A stretch of 44,461 bases of DNA. Source: a virus. Positions 31,443 to 40,086 of this stretch are shown in pieces. Positions within the stretch are counted from its first letter, which is position 1. Every line of letters starts with the position of its first letter. Both the position numbers and the translations under genes were made by a program. The notes under the pieces are model-generated. The model was not told where the DNA came from. It saw nothing but the letters and a program-made list of their open reading frames with translations, and searched no databases. Location of the stretch: positions 1-44,461 of the IMG/VR virus record IMGVR_UViG_3300013132_003067; one strand, 5' to 3'.

Positions 31443-32123
31443 TTATCTTAATTTTCCGCCTGCTGCATTAAATTCGCAGACAATATTAATACTATTATTT
31501 TTCAATACATGTTTCAAATCAATTAATTTAGCTGCTTCACACTTATGAAATTCAATCCCGATGTTTTTAATAACGTTGATTCGAGTTGTTGGGAATGTTC
31601 TAAATATTTCATATTCAGCTCCTTCAACATCAATTTTCATTAGTTTGCAACTTGTTATATTATTTTGATCCAAAATATCTTCAAGTGAAATCGTTTGTAC
31701 TTGCGAAACTGGATATTGATTAAAAAACTCAGACTTATAATATATTGAAGAACCTCCAGAATTTGTTGGTGATGTCGGAATCTGTATAATACTATTTGAA
31801 TCAGACCAAACCGCTAAATTAAATGCTTGAATGTTAGTGCAATTGTTATCTTTTATATTTTTAACAAAATTTTGATAATTTATAGGAGATGCTTCAAATG
31901 AATAAATTTTAGTAAATGGAAACTTTTTAGATAATAAAATAGAAATAATTCCTAAATTGGCTCCTAAATCTATTATGCAATCTCCTGGTTGAAATCCTAT
32001 ATCAAACATAGGTTTATATGTAGACAATTCATCTTGTATTAATTTTATAGTATGTTCCGTTTCCTGACACGTTAACGTTAATGTCTGATCTAAAAATTTA
32101 TATTGATTAGTTTTTAAGTTCAT
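31443..32123 (-). CDS. FkbM-family methyltransferase
   Basis: A 226-residue protein. The FkbM pattern is present: DCIIDLGANLGIISILLSKK (motif I), YSFEASPINYQNFVKN, AVWSDSN, and late LMKIDVEGAEYEIFR with GIEFHK. These enzymes put a methyl group on hydroxyls of sugars or polyketides. It is one of two FkbM proteins in this cassette, which suggests that the final glycan carries several O-methyl groups. Confidence 0.88.
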   Translation of the reverse strand: MNLKTNQYKFLDQTLTLTCQETEHTIKLIQDELSTYKPMFDIGFQPGDCIIDLGANLGIISILLSKKFPFTKIYSFEASPINYQNFVKNIKDNNCTNIQAFNLAVWSDSNSIIQIPTSPTNSGGSSIYYKSEFFNQYPVSQVQTISLEDILDQNNITSCKLMKIDVEGAEYEIFRTFPTTRINVIKNIGIEFHKCEAAKLIDLKHVLKNNSINIVCEFNAAGGKLR

Positions 32124-33321
32124 TGTTTAAAAAATTTATTATTCTATTAGTACTATTTCCATCAAATTGATATTCATCAAAATATTTAACTAGATTGTCG
32201 TAGTCTTTTTTTGGTTGATTTAAAAAATTACAGTCCCAATCAAAGTCAATTGTATTTGCATGAACGCATTGCATAAATTCTGTATTTGTTTGTTTGAATG
32301 TATTTATACGACGCAAATCAATCATATTTTTAAATTCATCAACGGAATTTAAATTCCAAACTCCCATCCAAAATTTGGCAGAATCTTCAACGCCATTGTT
32401 TGTTTCTTCAAGATAGGTGTTGATATCATTCATTTTTTCGTCCGCAAAACATATACTATCTAAATTAACTAGTTTTTTATTATGTGCAAATGCAAAGTTA
32501 AATACGCTACTAGCAGCTGCTATATGAGTATCGCAGATTGCAGCCATATCGTATATATCATTTTCATCATATATTACAGTAACGCCATCAACACAAAAAG
32601 GATTGAAATCTTTTTGAAATCGATCATTATATGGTTCACCTGGATAACATTTATAATAAATTTGATGCGTATCTTTTGTTTTATTTGCTAAAACTTGTAA
32701 TGCTTCAAATGCGGTACGTCTTGTTGTATTAATTACACCCCAAAATAATATCTGTTGTTTAGTTGGGTCAATATTATATTTTTCTTTTACTCGTTGCAGA
32801 TCTGTTTCTTTAAAGTTTCTAGTATTGCCTACAACAATTGTTTTTATATCATATGATTCATCTAAACAATCTATTCTACGTTGCTTTGCCCATTGACTAT
32901 GTTCGAAAAAATAATCTACTTGATTTTGTGGATATTGTGTTCTAGATAACATTTCTAATCGATTTTCAATATTGTTAGTTAAATGACTACTTACTTCAAC
33001 ACAACATATTTTACAATCCCATTTAGATTTAAATTCATGTATAATCGATTGTTCCGGATTCCATCGTTCTCGAGCTAAAATTAAAACATCTGGCACAAAT
33101 GGCAATTGTAGTTGCAATGTTTCTGATATGACAGGTGTTTCATCTTGTATCTGGCCATCATATTTAAACCGCTGTTTATGATCTGGGTGATTTGGATAAA
33201 GTAATTGCGTACTTTGTGTATAGTAAAATAAAAATGCATGATTGGTATTTTTTAATTCTTCTGCAATAGGTTGCAAAACCGAATAATATTTTCTATCTCC
33301 TGCATAAATTACGATATTCAT
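32107..33321 (-). CDS. Putative GT-B glycosyl/glycerophosphotransferase-like protein
   Basis: A 404-residue protein. It starts MNIVIYAGDRKYYSVLQPIA, has FLFYYTQS and, in the second half, IYYKCYPGEPYNDRFQKDF, VIYDENDIYDMAAICDTHIA and ASSVFNFAF. This two-domain arrangement, with a late K-x-x-P and a D-x-x-x-x-x-D-x-x-I-x-x-x-SS donor-side pattern, resembles CDP-glycerol glycerophosphotransferase or sialyl-type GT-B enzymes. The exact family is uncertain. It is a candidate to use the CMP-sugar made by the cassette. Confidence 0.6.
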   Translation of the reverse strand: MNIVIYAGDRKYYSVLQPIAEELKNTNHAFLFYYTQSTQLLYPNHPDHKQRFKYDGQIQDETPVISETLQLQLPFVPDVLILARERWNPEQSIIHEFKSKWDCKICCVEVSSHLTNNIENRLEMLSRTQYPQNQVDYFFEHSQWAKQRRIDCLDESYDIKTIVVGNTRNFKETDLQRVKEKYNIDPTKQQILFWGVINTTRRTAFEALQVLANKTKDTHQIYYKCYPGEPYNDRFQKDFNPFCVDGVTVIYDENDIYDMAAICDTHIAAASSVFNFAFAHNKKLVNLDSICFADEKMNDINTYLEETNNGVEDSAKFWMGVWNLNSVDEFKNMIDLRRINTFKQTNTEFMQCVHANTIDFDWDCNFLNQPKKDYDNLVKYFDEYQFDGNSTNRIINFLNNELKN

Positions 33322-34070
33322 AATAAATCTTTTACTAAGTTAGAAAATGTAGTATTTGTAGTTATTATATCAGATTCTGTTAAATTATCTAAATATTTTT
33401 TACCACTACTCTCCCATAGATGATGAGAATATGCATTTGGAAAATCATGATTTTGTTCAAACATTGCTTCAATGTGGTCTTGATGATACAATGGCCAAAA
33501 AAATGCTTCATGATCTAATATTGTAATTTCGTTTGAAAGTTGTTTAGATAACCATAATGGATAATGTACTGAATGCGTGCACCACGTATCACTTCCAGGT
33601 GGGCCACCATGAAAATGATCTTTGAATCCTGCCAACCAATGTTGTGCAAATACTGAATTTGGCTCTGATAAAATCACAGCAGGGCACAATCCTTCCGATC
33701 CATTGGGTGCTTGTTGTCCTAAAACAAATTTATTATGTAGCAATGATAAAAAATCTTTAACAAATATAGTATCCGTATCAACATATATTCCGCCATGTTC
33801 TAAAAGAATTTGTAAACGCAATACATCACTTTTATGTGCTAATTGTGTTATTGGTATTCCAAAAATTTCAGACGGGGCTTCGATGTGAATACATTCAACC
33901 ATTGGTTTAGTTTTTTCCCACCATTCGCCAGTTGGCTCGGCATCAACCCACATACATATCTTATTAACTTTGCTTCGAACATATGCAGATTTTACTGATA
34001 AATAATGATGCAACTTCCATGGCCGACCATTATTACTTAAATGTACATAATGCAAATTATTTGGAATCAT
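33318..34070 (-). CDS. GT32-like glycosyltransferase (DxD)
   Basis: A 250-residue protein. IPNNLHYVHLSNNGRP at the start and HKSDVLRLQILLEHGGIYVD with TDT give the DxD sugar-binding site of the Gly_transf_sug group (GT32, Och1-like). PAVILSEPNSVFAQHWL follows. It transfers a hexose from a nucleotide sugar, with a divalent metal, to a growing glycan. It overlaps its neighbours on both sides by a few bases. Confidence 0.85.
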   Translation of the reverse strand: MIPNNLHYVHLSNNGRPWKLHHYLSVKSAYVRSKVNKICMWVDAEPTGEWWEKTKPMVECIHIEAPSEIFGIPITQLAHKSDVLRLQILLEHGGIYVDTDTIFVKDFLSLLHNKFVLGQQAPNGSEGLCPAVILSEPNSVFAQHWLAGFKDHFHGGPPGSDTWCTHSVHYPLWLSKQLSNEITILDHEAFFWPLYHQDHIEAMFEQNHDFPNAYSHHLWESSGKKYLDNLTESDIITTNTTFSNLVKDLL

Positions 34071-34890
34071 ATATACAAACTAAGTTATGGCCAGAGCCTG
34101 GTTTTATATCATTAACTGATTTTATTTCTTTACCTAAATTATCTAGATCTAAATGATTAATTTCTTCATCATATGCTTTATATCCTAATTCATGAATTGT
34201 ATCTAATAAATCAGTAATTTCATTGAGATGTAAGCCATCATAAATTTCAGTAATTAAAACTGGTTTATGTGTCGTTATTGTATGCTTCAATGTTTTTAAA
34301 ATATCCTTATCATGTCCTTCAGCGTCTATTTTAATCAAAGAAACATGTCCAAGTTCAATTTCATTTTCATTGATAAATTTTTCAAAATTAACTGCCATTA
34401 CGTCAATTGGCACAGTATGACCAGTAACTCCAATGCCATGCCCAGTACGTGTAGCAAATCCTCCATTGCAAAATCCATGATCTGAATAATGAAATGTTAA
34501 TGCTCCTTCTTCATCCGAAATAGCACAATTGAATGGTTGAATATTTTTGTTCAAAGTCGAATTCAATTCTAATACTTCATATGTAGCAGGATTTGGCTCA
34601 AATGCAATTACTTTGTTAGCAAACAATGAATATGCAACGGACATGTTACCGGTATGTGCTCCAATATCAATTACGGTACTGCCGGGTGTAATAATTTTAG
34701 ATAAATTACTTAAAATTGTTTCATTAAACAATGCACGAACTTCCCAATCGCCTTGCCATGGATGCAACCAACGATGATATGATATTGTTTTGTCTGCTAC
34801 TTGCAAATTAATAATTTTAGTAGCATAATGATTGTTACTTTGTTTTAATACATCAAGTACTTGATTTCTATATTCGGTTATCTGCGTCAT
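34057..34890 (-). CDS. FkbM-family methyltransferase
   Basis: A 277-residue protein. GSTVIDIGAHTGNMSVAYSL is motif I, VIAFEPNPATYEVLELNSTL motif II, and VSLIKIDAEGHDKDILKTLK the typical FkbM K-x-D-x-E-G motif, then PVLITEIYDG. It is probably a sugar O-methyltransferase. It differs clearly from the other FkbM protein in the cassette, so the two are unlikely to be recent copies. Confidence 0.88.
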   Translation of the reverse strand: MTQITEYRNQVLDVLKQSNNHYATKIINLQVADKTISYHRWLHPWQGDWEVRALFNETILSNLSKIITPGSTVIDIGAHTGNMSVAYSLFANKVIAFEPNPATYEVLELNSTLNKNIQPFNCAISDEEGALTFHYSDHGFCNGGFATRTGHGIGVTGHTVPIDVMAVNFEKFINENEIELGHVSLIKIDAEGHDKDILKTLKHTITTHKPVLITEIYDGLHLNEITDLLDTIHELGYKAYDEEINHLDLDNLGKEIKSVNDIKPGSGHNLVCIYDSK

Positions 34891-35059
34891 GATTATTCTT
34901 TATAAAGTATTTACGAATAGCGCACCCCAATTCTTTATCATTAGGATATTTTTTGATTAGTTGTTTTATATCACATACTATAGAATTAGCATCCTTGTTT
35001 TGCATTGCTTCAACTTCTAAATCCGTATATATTTCTTGTTTTGTTTTACAATGTTTCAT
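34868..35059 (-). CDS. Small hypothetical protein in the sugar cassette
   Basis: About 63 residues from MKHCKTKQEIYTDLEVEAMQ. The start lies just inside the end of the glycosyltransferase upstream (13-base overlap); an ATG three codons earlier is possible. A much longer frame running through that gene is not credible. It is helical and charged, ending FIKNNHDADNRI. No family is recognised. It also overlaps the FkbM gene by 23 bases. Confidence 0.5.
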   Translation of the reverse strand: MKHCKTKQEIYTDLEVEAMQNKDANSIVCDIKQLIKKYPNDKELGCAIRKYFIKNNHDADNRI

Positions 35060-35675
35060 AATATGCATTTTGTTTGATTTGCCGATCCATTGTTTTTGGA
35101 TGATATAATGAATAATCTTCTTGCATTGGTAAAGTTGAATATTCTTTAAAACCTTGTAATACTTCATGCACTTTATTTTTCCAAGTAATAGAATCATCAT
35201 TGCGATAAATCCTCCATTGATAATCTGGCCAATTGATCCATCCATGTTCATTCACATTCCAACCCCATTGTTGCATATGATCTTGATCCATACCTTCCAC
35301 AGTATTTACTCTAGGTACCAAAACAACATCTACTGTAGAATTTGTTTCTAGTATATTTGGTAGTTGTGTTATCAAAGTTTCATTTGGTATTTCATCTGCA
35401 TCAATCTGAAAAATAAAATCGCCAAAACAATATGATGATAATTTATTTTTCCAATCGGCAAAATGTCCTTGAAATTTATCTTGCCATATGGTTATATGAT
35501 CGTCATAATGTCGTTCATAATGTCGCAGCGTTGATATCATTTCATCATCTGTATTTGTTATATCTAACAACACAACAATTTCATCAGTTTTCTGTTTATG
35601 TTTAAGTAAAAAATCAAGCAAACGTTGTATTTCTTGCAATTCGTTACATACCGTTACTGCATAACTTATTTTCAT
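35046..35675 (-). CDS. Glycosyltransferase family 2-type
   Basis: A 209-residue protein. It begins ISYAVTVCNELQEIQRLLDF, with DEIVVLLDITNTD, FGDFIFQIDADEIPNETLI (the D-x-D site) and ITWKNKVHEVLQGF. This fits the short GT2 proteins in phages and lipopolysaccharide loci. It should add a sugar, possibly the first to a carrier. It is coupled with the GT4-type protein upstream by an ATGA overlap. Confidence 0.82.
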   Translation of the reverse strand: MKISYAVTVCNELQEIQRLLDFLLKHKQKTDEIVVLLDITNTDDEMISTLRHYERHYDDHITIWQDKFQGHFADWKNKLSSYCFGDFIFQIDADEIPNETLITQLPNILETNSTVDVVLVPRVNTVEGMDQDHMQQWGWNVNEHGWINWPDYQWRIYRNDDSITWKNKVHEVLQGFKEYSTLPMQEDYSLYHPKTMDRQIKQNAYYETL

Positions 35676-36925
35676 GCTTCAATTTTCTTTAATTTAGGTA
35701 ACGTTAATTTAGGCAATGACAATTCTACTTGTTTTGGTACTGATGCTAATGCTTCATCAACGATACCTAATACTTTTTCATATACGGGTGCTACTGCAGT
35801 TTTAGTAAATGTCGAATTAACAAAATAACGTTGGCGTTTTGCTAATTCTTGCCATTTTTTATAATTCTTTTGCACTTCTTTCATCATTTTACTAGCATAT
35901 GTATAATCTGGAGTAAACCACTTTGCATCTTTAATTAAAAATTCGTTACGAGCTGATTCATGTATTTCAGTCAAACCGCCTGGCAATGCACAAATGAAAT
36001 CTTTTTTAAGAAAATCAGCTTGACCAGAATAATGAGGTGCAATTACGGGTTTACCTGTAGTTGAAAATTCAAGTAATGGACGACCAAACCCTTCTGCTTT
36101 TGTAAATGATATCATAGCTTTTACTTTAGGATGATTGTAAAGCAAATTCATTTCTTCATCTGCTAAATCTCCGTGCAATAAGTATACGTTTGGTAACTTA
36201 GCTCCCGGAAATAATTCTTGAAGCTGAATTATTTTGTTTTCAATATCCATGCGGTCCATAACTGAATATGTTGCTCCGCTCGACTTTAATACAAGTGCAG
36301 GTGCATCTTTTTGATTTTTGTATGTATTAAAAAAACAATGAATAAGCCCGCTAATATTTTTACGATCTTCGCCAGCTTGACCTTGCAACCAATGACCAAC
36401 TGATAAAAATGCAAATGTTTCAGGAATTGAATCTAGAATCGATAACTGGCCAGTTGTTTTATTAGTATATACATTTTCATCAAAATATTCTGGAATTACT
36501 TCTATTTTAGATGTAATAGGTTTGTTATTCTTTTGGGATGTATTAATAAATACTTGTTTTGTAAATTCGCTTGGTACAATGACCAATTGCATTGCATTAA
36601 GTTTGTCAATCCATTCCGCAGGACAAATATCTCCTTCGGTGCCAGCAGTAACTCCAATATTATACTTTCCAACTGCTTGAAATTCATTAGGCACTGTAAC
36701 TTGTACCCAAACGTCTGGTTGTGATGTAAGTGGTAGCGGAACAATGCGTTGATTCCAATCTTGTGGTATTGGATATGTAAATGGAGTATGTCCCCATGGC
36801 AAAGACACGAGTTTAACGTCCCATTCTTTACCACGTTGTTCTATAATGTTTGCAATAATTTCGCGGGCATGATGACCGTATCCTGATTGTGTTGCTACTG
36901 GTGATGCTATTATAACTGTTCGCAT
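35672..36925 (-). CDS. Glycosyltransferase family 4-like (GT-B)
   Basis: A 417-residue protein. The start TVIIASPVATQSGYGHHARE is the acceptor-side loop. VIVPSEFTKQVF, KIEVIPEYFDENVY, FLSVGHWLQ and the donor-side region KVKAMISFTKAEGFGRPLLE (E-x7-E) are typical of GT4. The last residues, VELSLPKLTLPKLKKIEA, contain a repeated LPKL and are shared with the start of the neighbouring GT4 protein. It uses an NDP-sugar; no membrane segment is seen. It overlaps both neighbours. Confidence 0.85.
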   Translation of the reverse strand: MRTVIIASPVATQSGYGHHAREIIANIIEQRGKEWDVKLVSLPWGHTPFTYPIPQDWNQRIVPLPLTSQPDVWVQVTVPNEFQAVGKYNIGVTAGTEGDICPAEWIDKLNAMQLVIVPSEFTKQVFINTSQKNNKPITSKIEVIPEYFDENVYTNKTTGQLSILDSIPETFAFLSVGHWLQGQAGEDRKNISGLIHCFFNTYKNQKDAPALVLKSSGATYSVMDRMDIENKIIQLQELFPGAKLPNVYLLHGDLADEEMNLLYNHPKVKAMISFTKAEGFGRPLLEFSTTGKPVIAPHYSGQADFLKKDFICALPGGLTEIHESARNEFLIKDAKWFTPDYTYASKMMKEVQKNYKKWQELAKRQRYFVNSTFTKTAVAPVYEKVLGIVDEALASVPKQVELSLPKLTLPKLKKIEA

Positions 36926-38409
36926 ACTATTCCTGTTTTTTCGTATTTTTTTGGTGTAACTTTAGTTAGTGTATATCTTGCACGGATTTCTAATTTAGAT
37001 TCAAATAAATAATCAATCATTTCAATCATTTTGTTGCCCATTTGTTCGGCCGTTAGTCCATTTTTTAATGCCCATTCTCTACCAGATTGACCCATTTGAT
37101 TTCGAAGTGTTTCTGGCGTGTCATACCAATATCGAATTGCATCAGCAACATCTTCATATTTTGCTCGATCATCAAAAATATATGGCGTTTGTGGCGAACC
37201 TTGAAGTGATCTATTACTTGGAAATACTGGTTTAACCCAAACGCCGTGTAATTTATATTTACCTGTATGATTAGTTGCAAATTCTCCATTAAATCTAATC
37301 CACTCGTCATTTTCGTCCACAAATCCACATTGGTCTTGTAATCCACCAGTTACATTGTTAATAATCGGAGTGCCTGATAATATTGCTTCAGTTGAACTAA
37401 GTCCCCATCCTTCGTTGCTACCAATGTTAACAACAACGTCTGCAACATTATACATAGCATTCAATTCAGCATGAGATAATTTTTGTTCCGAAAATATTAT
37501 TTTGCAATCTGGTGCCAATGTTTTAAAAATGGCTCGGAGATCTGTTCCGTTTTCATCTACAATCTGTGTATGCATTAGCAATGCTACTCGTTGCTTTTGC
37601 TCTGCAGGCAATCCGTCAACAAATGTTTTAAACGCTAAAATTAAATCGCCTGGTTGTTTTCGTCTAATATTTCGATTGTTCCAAAACACTACAAAGTCTA
37701 CATCATGTTTCGTTTTAATGTTTTCATAAACATGTTTGTATGTTGCATCATCTACAGGCAATGGTTTGAATGTATTATGATTTAATCCGTGAGGAACAAA
37801 CCCAGTAACAATTTGATTCCATTTTACATCCGTTGGTACTGAATCTTGAGCATCATAATTTACAACATCAAATCCATTTTGTGCGAGTACTTCTCGATGA
37901 ATATTGTCTGATTGTTTGCTAATACCCATAATTAAATCGCAACTTGCATAAAATGGTGCGTTCCACATTGGATAAGGTAAATCATCCCAAATTGAATAAT
38001 AAATAATAGGTATGTTGAATGTTGTTTTAATTTCGTGCTCAATAGCATATAACCAAGTCCAATATCGCGGATCGGTAAAATGAAATATTGCATCTGGACG
38101 TTCATTGTTTATAAGTGCCATTAGAATATTTCGGTCTCCATAACCATTCCATGGAATAATTTTAACTGATGCATCTTCTATGCCCGTTTCTTGTGCAACT
38201 TGTACTGACAAATCAAATGCTTGACCTGCTTCTGGGTGTTTTAATGCGCCGCCTAATTGTACCCAATCATAATGTCGTACGGTATTGAATATAATCTCTC
38301 GGCTGATGGTACCAATACCCGAAGGCAATCGGAAATCATCTGCTAATAATAAAATTTTCTTTTTCTTGGGCTTGTTGGGGTCGATTTTTTTTAGTTTTGG
38401 TAACTGCAT
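36910..38409 (-). CDS. Glycosyltransferase family 4-like (GT-B), first gene of the sugar cassette
   Basis: A 499-residue protein. It opens with MQLPKLKKIDPNKPKKKKIL, then ADDFRLPSGIGTISREIIFN. GT-B features follow: IMGISKQSDNIHREVLAQNG, VVFWNNRNIRRKQPGDLIL, and NVADVVVNIGSNEGWGLSST with EAILSGTPII (E-x7-E donor site). It is the first gene of the cassette on the strand, with a B-type motif and AAAGGA ribosome site ahead. The LPKLKKI tag at the start matches the end of the next protein. Confidence 0.86.
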   Translation of the reverse strand: MQLPKLKKIDPNKPKKKKILLLADDFRLPSGIGTISREIIFNTVRHYDWVQLGGALKHPEAGQAFDLSVQVAQETGIEDASVKIIPWNGYGDRNILMALINNERPDAIFHFTDPRYWTWLYAIEHEIKTTFNIPIIYYSIWDDLPYPMWNAPFYASCDLIMGISKQSDNIHREVLAQNGFDVVNYDAQDSVPTDVKWNQIVTGFVPHGLNHNTFKPLPVDDATYKHVYENIKTKHDVDFVVFWNNRNIRRKQPGDLILAFKTFVDGLPAEQKQRVALLMHTQIVDENGTDLRAIFKTLAPDCKIIFSEQKLSHAELNAMYNVADVVVNIGSNEGWGLSSTEAILSGTPIINNVTGGLQDQCGFVDENDEWIRFNGEFATNHTGKYKLHGVWVKPVFPSNRSLQGSPQTPYIFDDRAKYEDVADAIRYWYDTPETLRNQMGQSGREWALKNGLTAEQMGNKMIEMIDYLFESKLEIRARYTLTKVTPKKYEKTGIVCEQL

Positions 38410-38424
38410 TTTATCCTTTATAAC

Positions 38425-38439
38425 TTTTATATAAATATG
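38425..38439 (-). promoter_or_regulatory. B-type (ATATTTATA) motif, likely start of the sugar cassette
   Basis: The coding strand reads CATATTTATATAAAAG, about 15 bases before the GT4 start, with AAAGGA between. It is the natural promoter candidate for the roughly 15-kb sugar transcript. Confidence 0.58.
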
Positions 38440-38441
38440 GT

Positions 38442-38846
38442 TTAACCTAAGATAACCACAGGTTTTTGTAATTTTTTAGTTCGCGTCCATGCTGTTTGAA
38501 GCACTGGATCTAATTGCATTTGATTGCTTAAAATCATCATGTAATCGCATCGTTCTGCAATAAGCTGCATGCGGTGATGAAGCTGCGAAAAATGATATGG
38601 TTTACCATAATATGATTCTGGCATTGCTGAATACATGTTATGTCCTGAAAATGAAGGGTTATATTCTTCGTAACTTAAACCAAATTCCAATGCATACTTT
38701 CTAACCATACTGTTGGCTCCTTCATTACCACCTGCACCAACAACAATCAAATCGTCACCAAACTTCTTTTTTACAAGCTGCAGAGTTTCTTGTATTTTTC
38801 TTTTATTTTGCCAATCTGTATTTCCGATAATTGCAATTCGTTTCAT
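38442..38846 (-). CDS. SLOG/DUF2493-like nucleotide-binding protein
   Basis: A 134-residue protein. It has RIAIIGNTDWQNKRKIQETL, then LIVVGAGGNEGANSMVRKYA (Gly-rich loop with a nearby Glu). A middle and last strand follow (CDYMMILSNQMQ, KKLQKPVVILG). This is the Rossmann-like plan of the YspA/DUF2493 group of the SLOG superfamily, whose members bind nucleotides or their derivatives. The ligand is unknown. The start overlaps the upstream small gene as ATGA. Confidence 0.72.
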   Translation of the reverse strand: MKRIAIIGNTDWQNKRKIQETLQLVKKKFGDDLIVVGAGGNEGANSMVRKYALEFGLSYEEYNPSFSGHNMYSAMPESYYGKPYHFSQLHHRMQLIAERCDYMMILSNQMQLDPVLQTAWTRTKKLQKPVVILG

Positions 38847-39061
38847 CGTCGTTCTCGTACAAATTTAACACCTTTTGGATAATGCCCATATACTAAACGA
38901 AGCATTTGTTCCAATGTTTTTCTATTTTCTTTATGATCAGGGCCATCTATGTTTGTACACAACGAATACTCCATGACACATGTTTTAGTACCTGGCCACG
39001 TTGGATGATTTTGCATCTGAAATTCGTAAACGTATACATGTTTATGTGTCCACTTAATCAT
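38843..39061 (-). CDS. Small hypothetical protein
   Basis: A 72-residue protein, MIKWTHKHVYVYEFQMQNHP..., with WPGTKTCVMEYSLC and ending HYPKGVKFVRERR. It is rich in His, Tyr and Lys, and apparently soluble. No family is recognised. It has its own A-type promoter, overlapping the end of the nuclease gene, and is coupled to the SLOG gene. Confidence 0.55.
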   Translation of the reverse strand: MIKWTHKHVYVYEFQMQNHPTWPGTKTCVMEYSLCTNIDGPDHKENRKTLEQMLRLVYGHYPKGVKFVRERR

Positions 39062-39066
39062 ACTTT

Positions 39067-39095
39067 ATTATAATGAATTTTATTCACGAATCCTA
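39067..39095 (-). promoter_or_regulatory. A-type (sigma70-like) promoter
   Basis: The coding strand reads TAGGAT, 17 bases ending TTCAT, TATAAT, then AAAGT and the ATG of the 72-aa gene. The first box is the weakest of the set. Confidence 0.45.
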
Positions 39096-40033
39096 TTTTC
39101 TTTAGGACAACGTTCATAATCTGTTTTAAACGGACAATACTTACAATTAACGGCACCTTTACCTGCAACTGCAACATAGTTTCTATCAGCATTCTTATTG
39201 CCTTCTGCATCAAAGCATGCATCAACAAAAGATTCAATCTGCCGTTGAACTTTCTTTTGAGTTACTGAACCAGCTGCTGGTTTATGATTTTGAATTCGTT
39301 TTTGCGGAAACATTGATTCTTCAACAATCTTACGCTTAACGATAAAAAATTCAACTTCAATCTTGTCACGCGATACACCAAATTGTTCTGCAAAGTAATT
39401 TTTATATGCAATTAATTGTGCTGACTTCATTGCATCTGATTTAGCTGATTGCTTCCAACCATTGCGAGACGTTTTAATATCAAACAATTTAAAAGTATTA
39501 GTAGGAACGTGTCGCATAACAACATCAATAAAACCATACCAGTATACTGATGGATTCTTGGGAGATGCCGGATGACATAATTCAATTTCAATGCCAACTA
39601 ATTCCCAATCTTTGCTTGAAAAGTATTGTCCTCGTCGTTTGCTAAACCATTGCAGAATAGCAGCACCATCTTCTAAATATTCTGCTAGTTGCAATGGATT
39701 TGAAAAATGCTCTCCACCAAATTCTTGTACGCATCGTGCATACTCTTCGCGAAGTTTGTTTTGCAATATGCCACGCAAATCCAATGCTTCTGCTTTCTTA
39801 ACGGATTCCGTATACATTACGGTTAAGAAATACTGAAATGTTTCATGGAATGCTGTTCCAAACACTGTTTCAATTGATGCTTGGAACGGCGCTAGACCAT
39901 CGATATATGATAATTTCCAAGAAAGTGGGCAACGTTCATACATTGACCATTGCGAATATGAAATCTTTCTTGGTACAGAAGCTGCGTCTCGTACTGCTAA
40001 TCTATATACTGGATTAATGTATGTGCCTTTCAT
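39080..40033 (-). CDS. PD-(D/E)XK nuclease, Cas4/RecB-like
   Basis: A 317-residue protein. The N-terminus ISYSQWSMYERCPLSWKLSY and the core GTAFHETFQYF (His) precede the active site in YGFIDVVMRHVPTNTFKLFD and IKTSRNGW (D...D-x-K). Toward the end, VNCKYCPFKTDYERCPK adds three Cys to the Cys of the first segment. Four Cys in this order are the 4Fe-4S site of Cas4/AddB-type nucleases. It should be an exonuclease for DNA in recombination or host DNA breakdown. An A-type promoter lies immediately upstream. Confidence 0.85.
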   Translation of the reverse strand: MKGTYINPVYRLAVRDAASVPRKISYSQWSMYERCPLSWKLSYIDGLAPFQASIETVFGTAFHETFQYFLTVMYTESVKKAEALDLRGILQNKLREEYARCVQEFGGEHFSNPLQLAEYLEDGAAILQWFSKRRGQYFSSKDWELVGIEIELCHPASPKNPSVYWYGFIDVVMRHVPTNTFKLFDIKTSRNGWKQSAKSDAMKSAQLIAYKNYFAEQFGVSRDKIEVEFFIVKRKIVEESMFPQKRIQNHKPAAGSVTQKKVQRQIESFVDACFDAEGNKNADRNYVAVAGKGAVNCKYCPFKTDYERCPKENRIRE

Positions 40034-40038
40034 ACTAT

Positions 40039-40067
40039 ATTATATGAAAATAATTTAAAATTTCAAA
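40039..40067 (-). promoter_or_regulatory. A-type (sigma70-like) promoter of the nuclease gene
   Basis: The coding strand reads TTTGAA, 17 bases ending TTTTCA, TATAAT, about 6 bases before the ATG. It stands back to back with the B-type motif of the plus-strand gene. Confidence 0.55.
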
Positions 40068-40071
40068 TCAA

Positions 40072-40086
40072 ATATATTTATAATAT
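40072..40086 (+). promoter_or_regulatory. B-type (ATATTTATA) motif on the plus strand
   Basis: The plus strand reads ATATATTTATAATAT directly before the ATG of the only plus-strand gene. Its turn in direction with the gene shows that the motif belongs to the gene start, not to one DNA strand. Confidence 0.55.

Noticed and set aside
35060-35251. Upstream extension of the small gene ending at 34868
   Set aside because: The extra part lies in another frame wholly inside a clear glycosyltransferase and has no gene-like sequence of its own.
38442-38846. SLOG protein as a stand-alone anti-phage or abortive infection sensor
   Set aside because: The Rossmann-like fold is visible, but no effector gene is linked to it, and small DUF2493-type proteins are common in phages.
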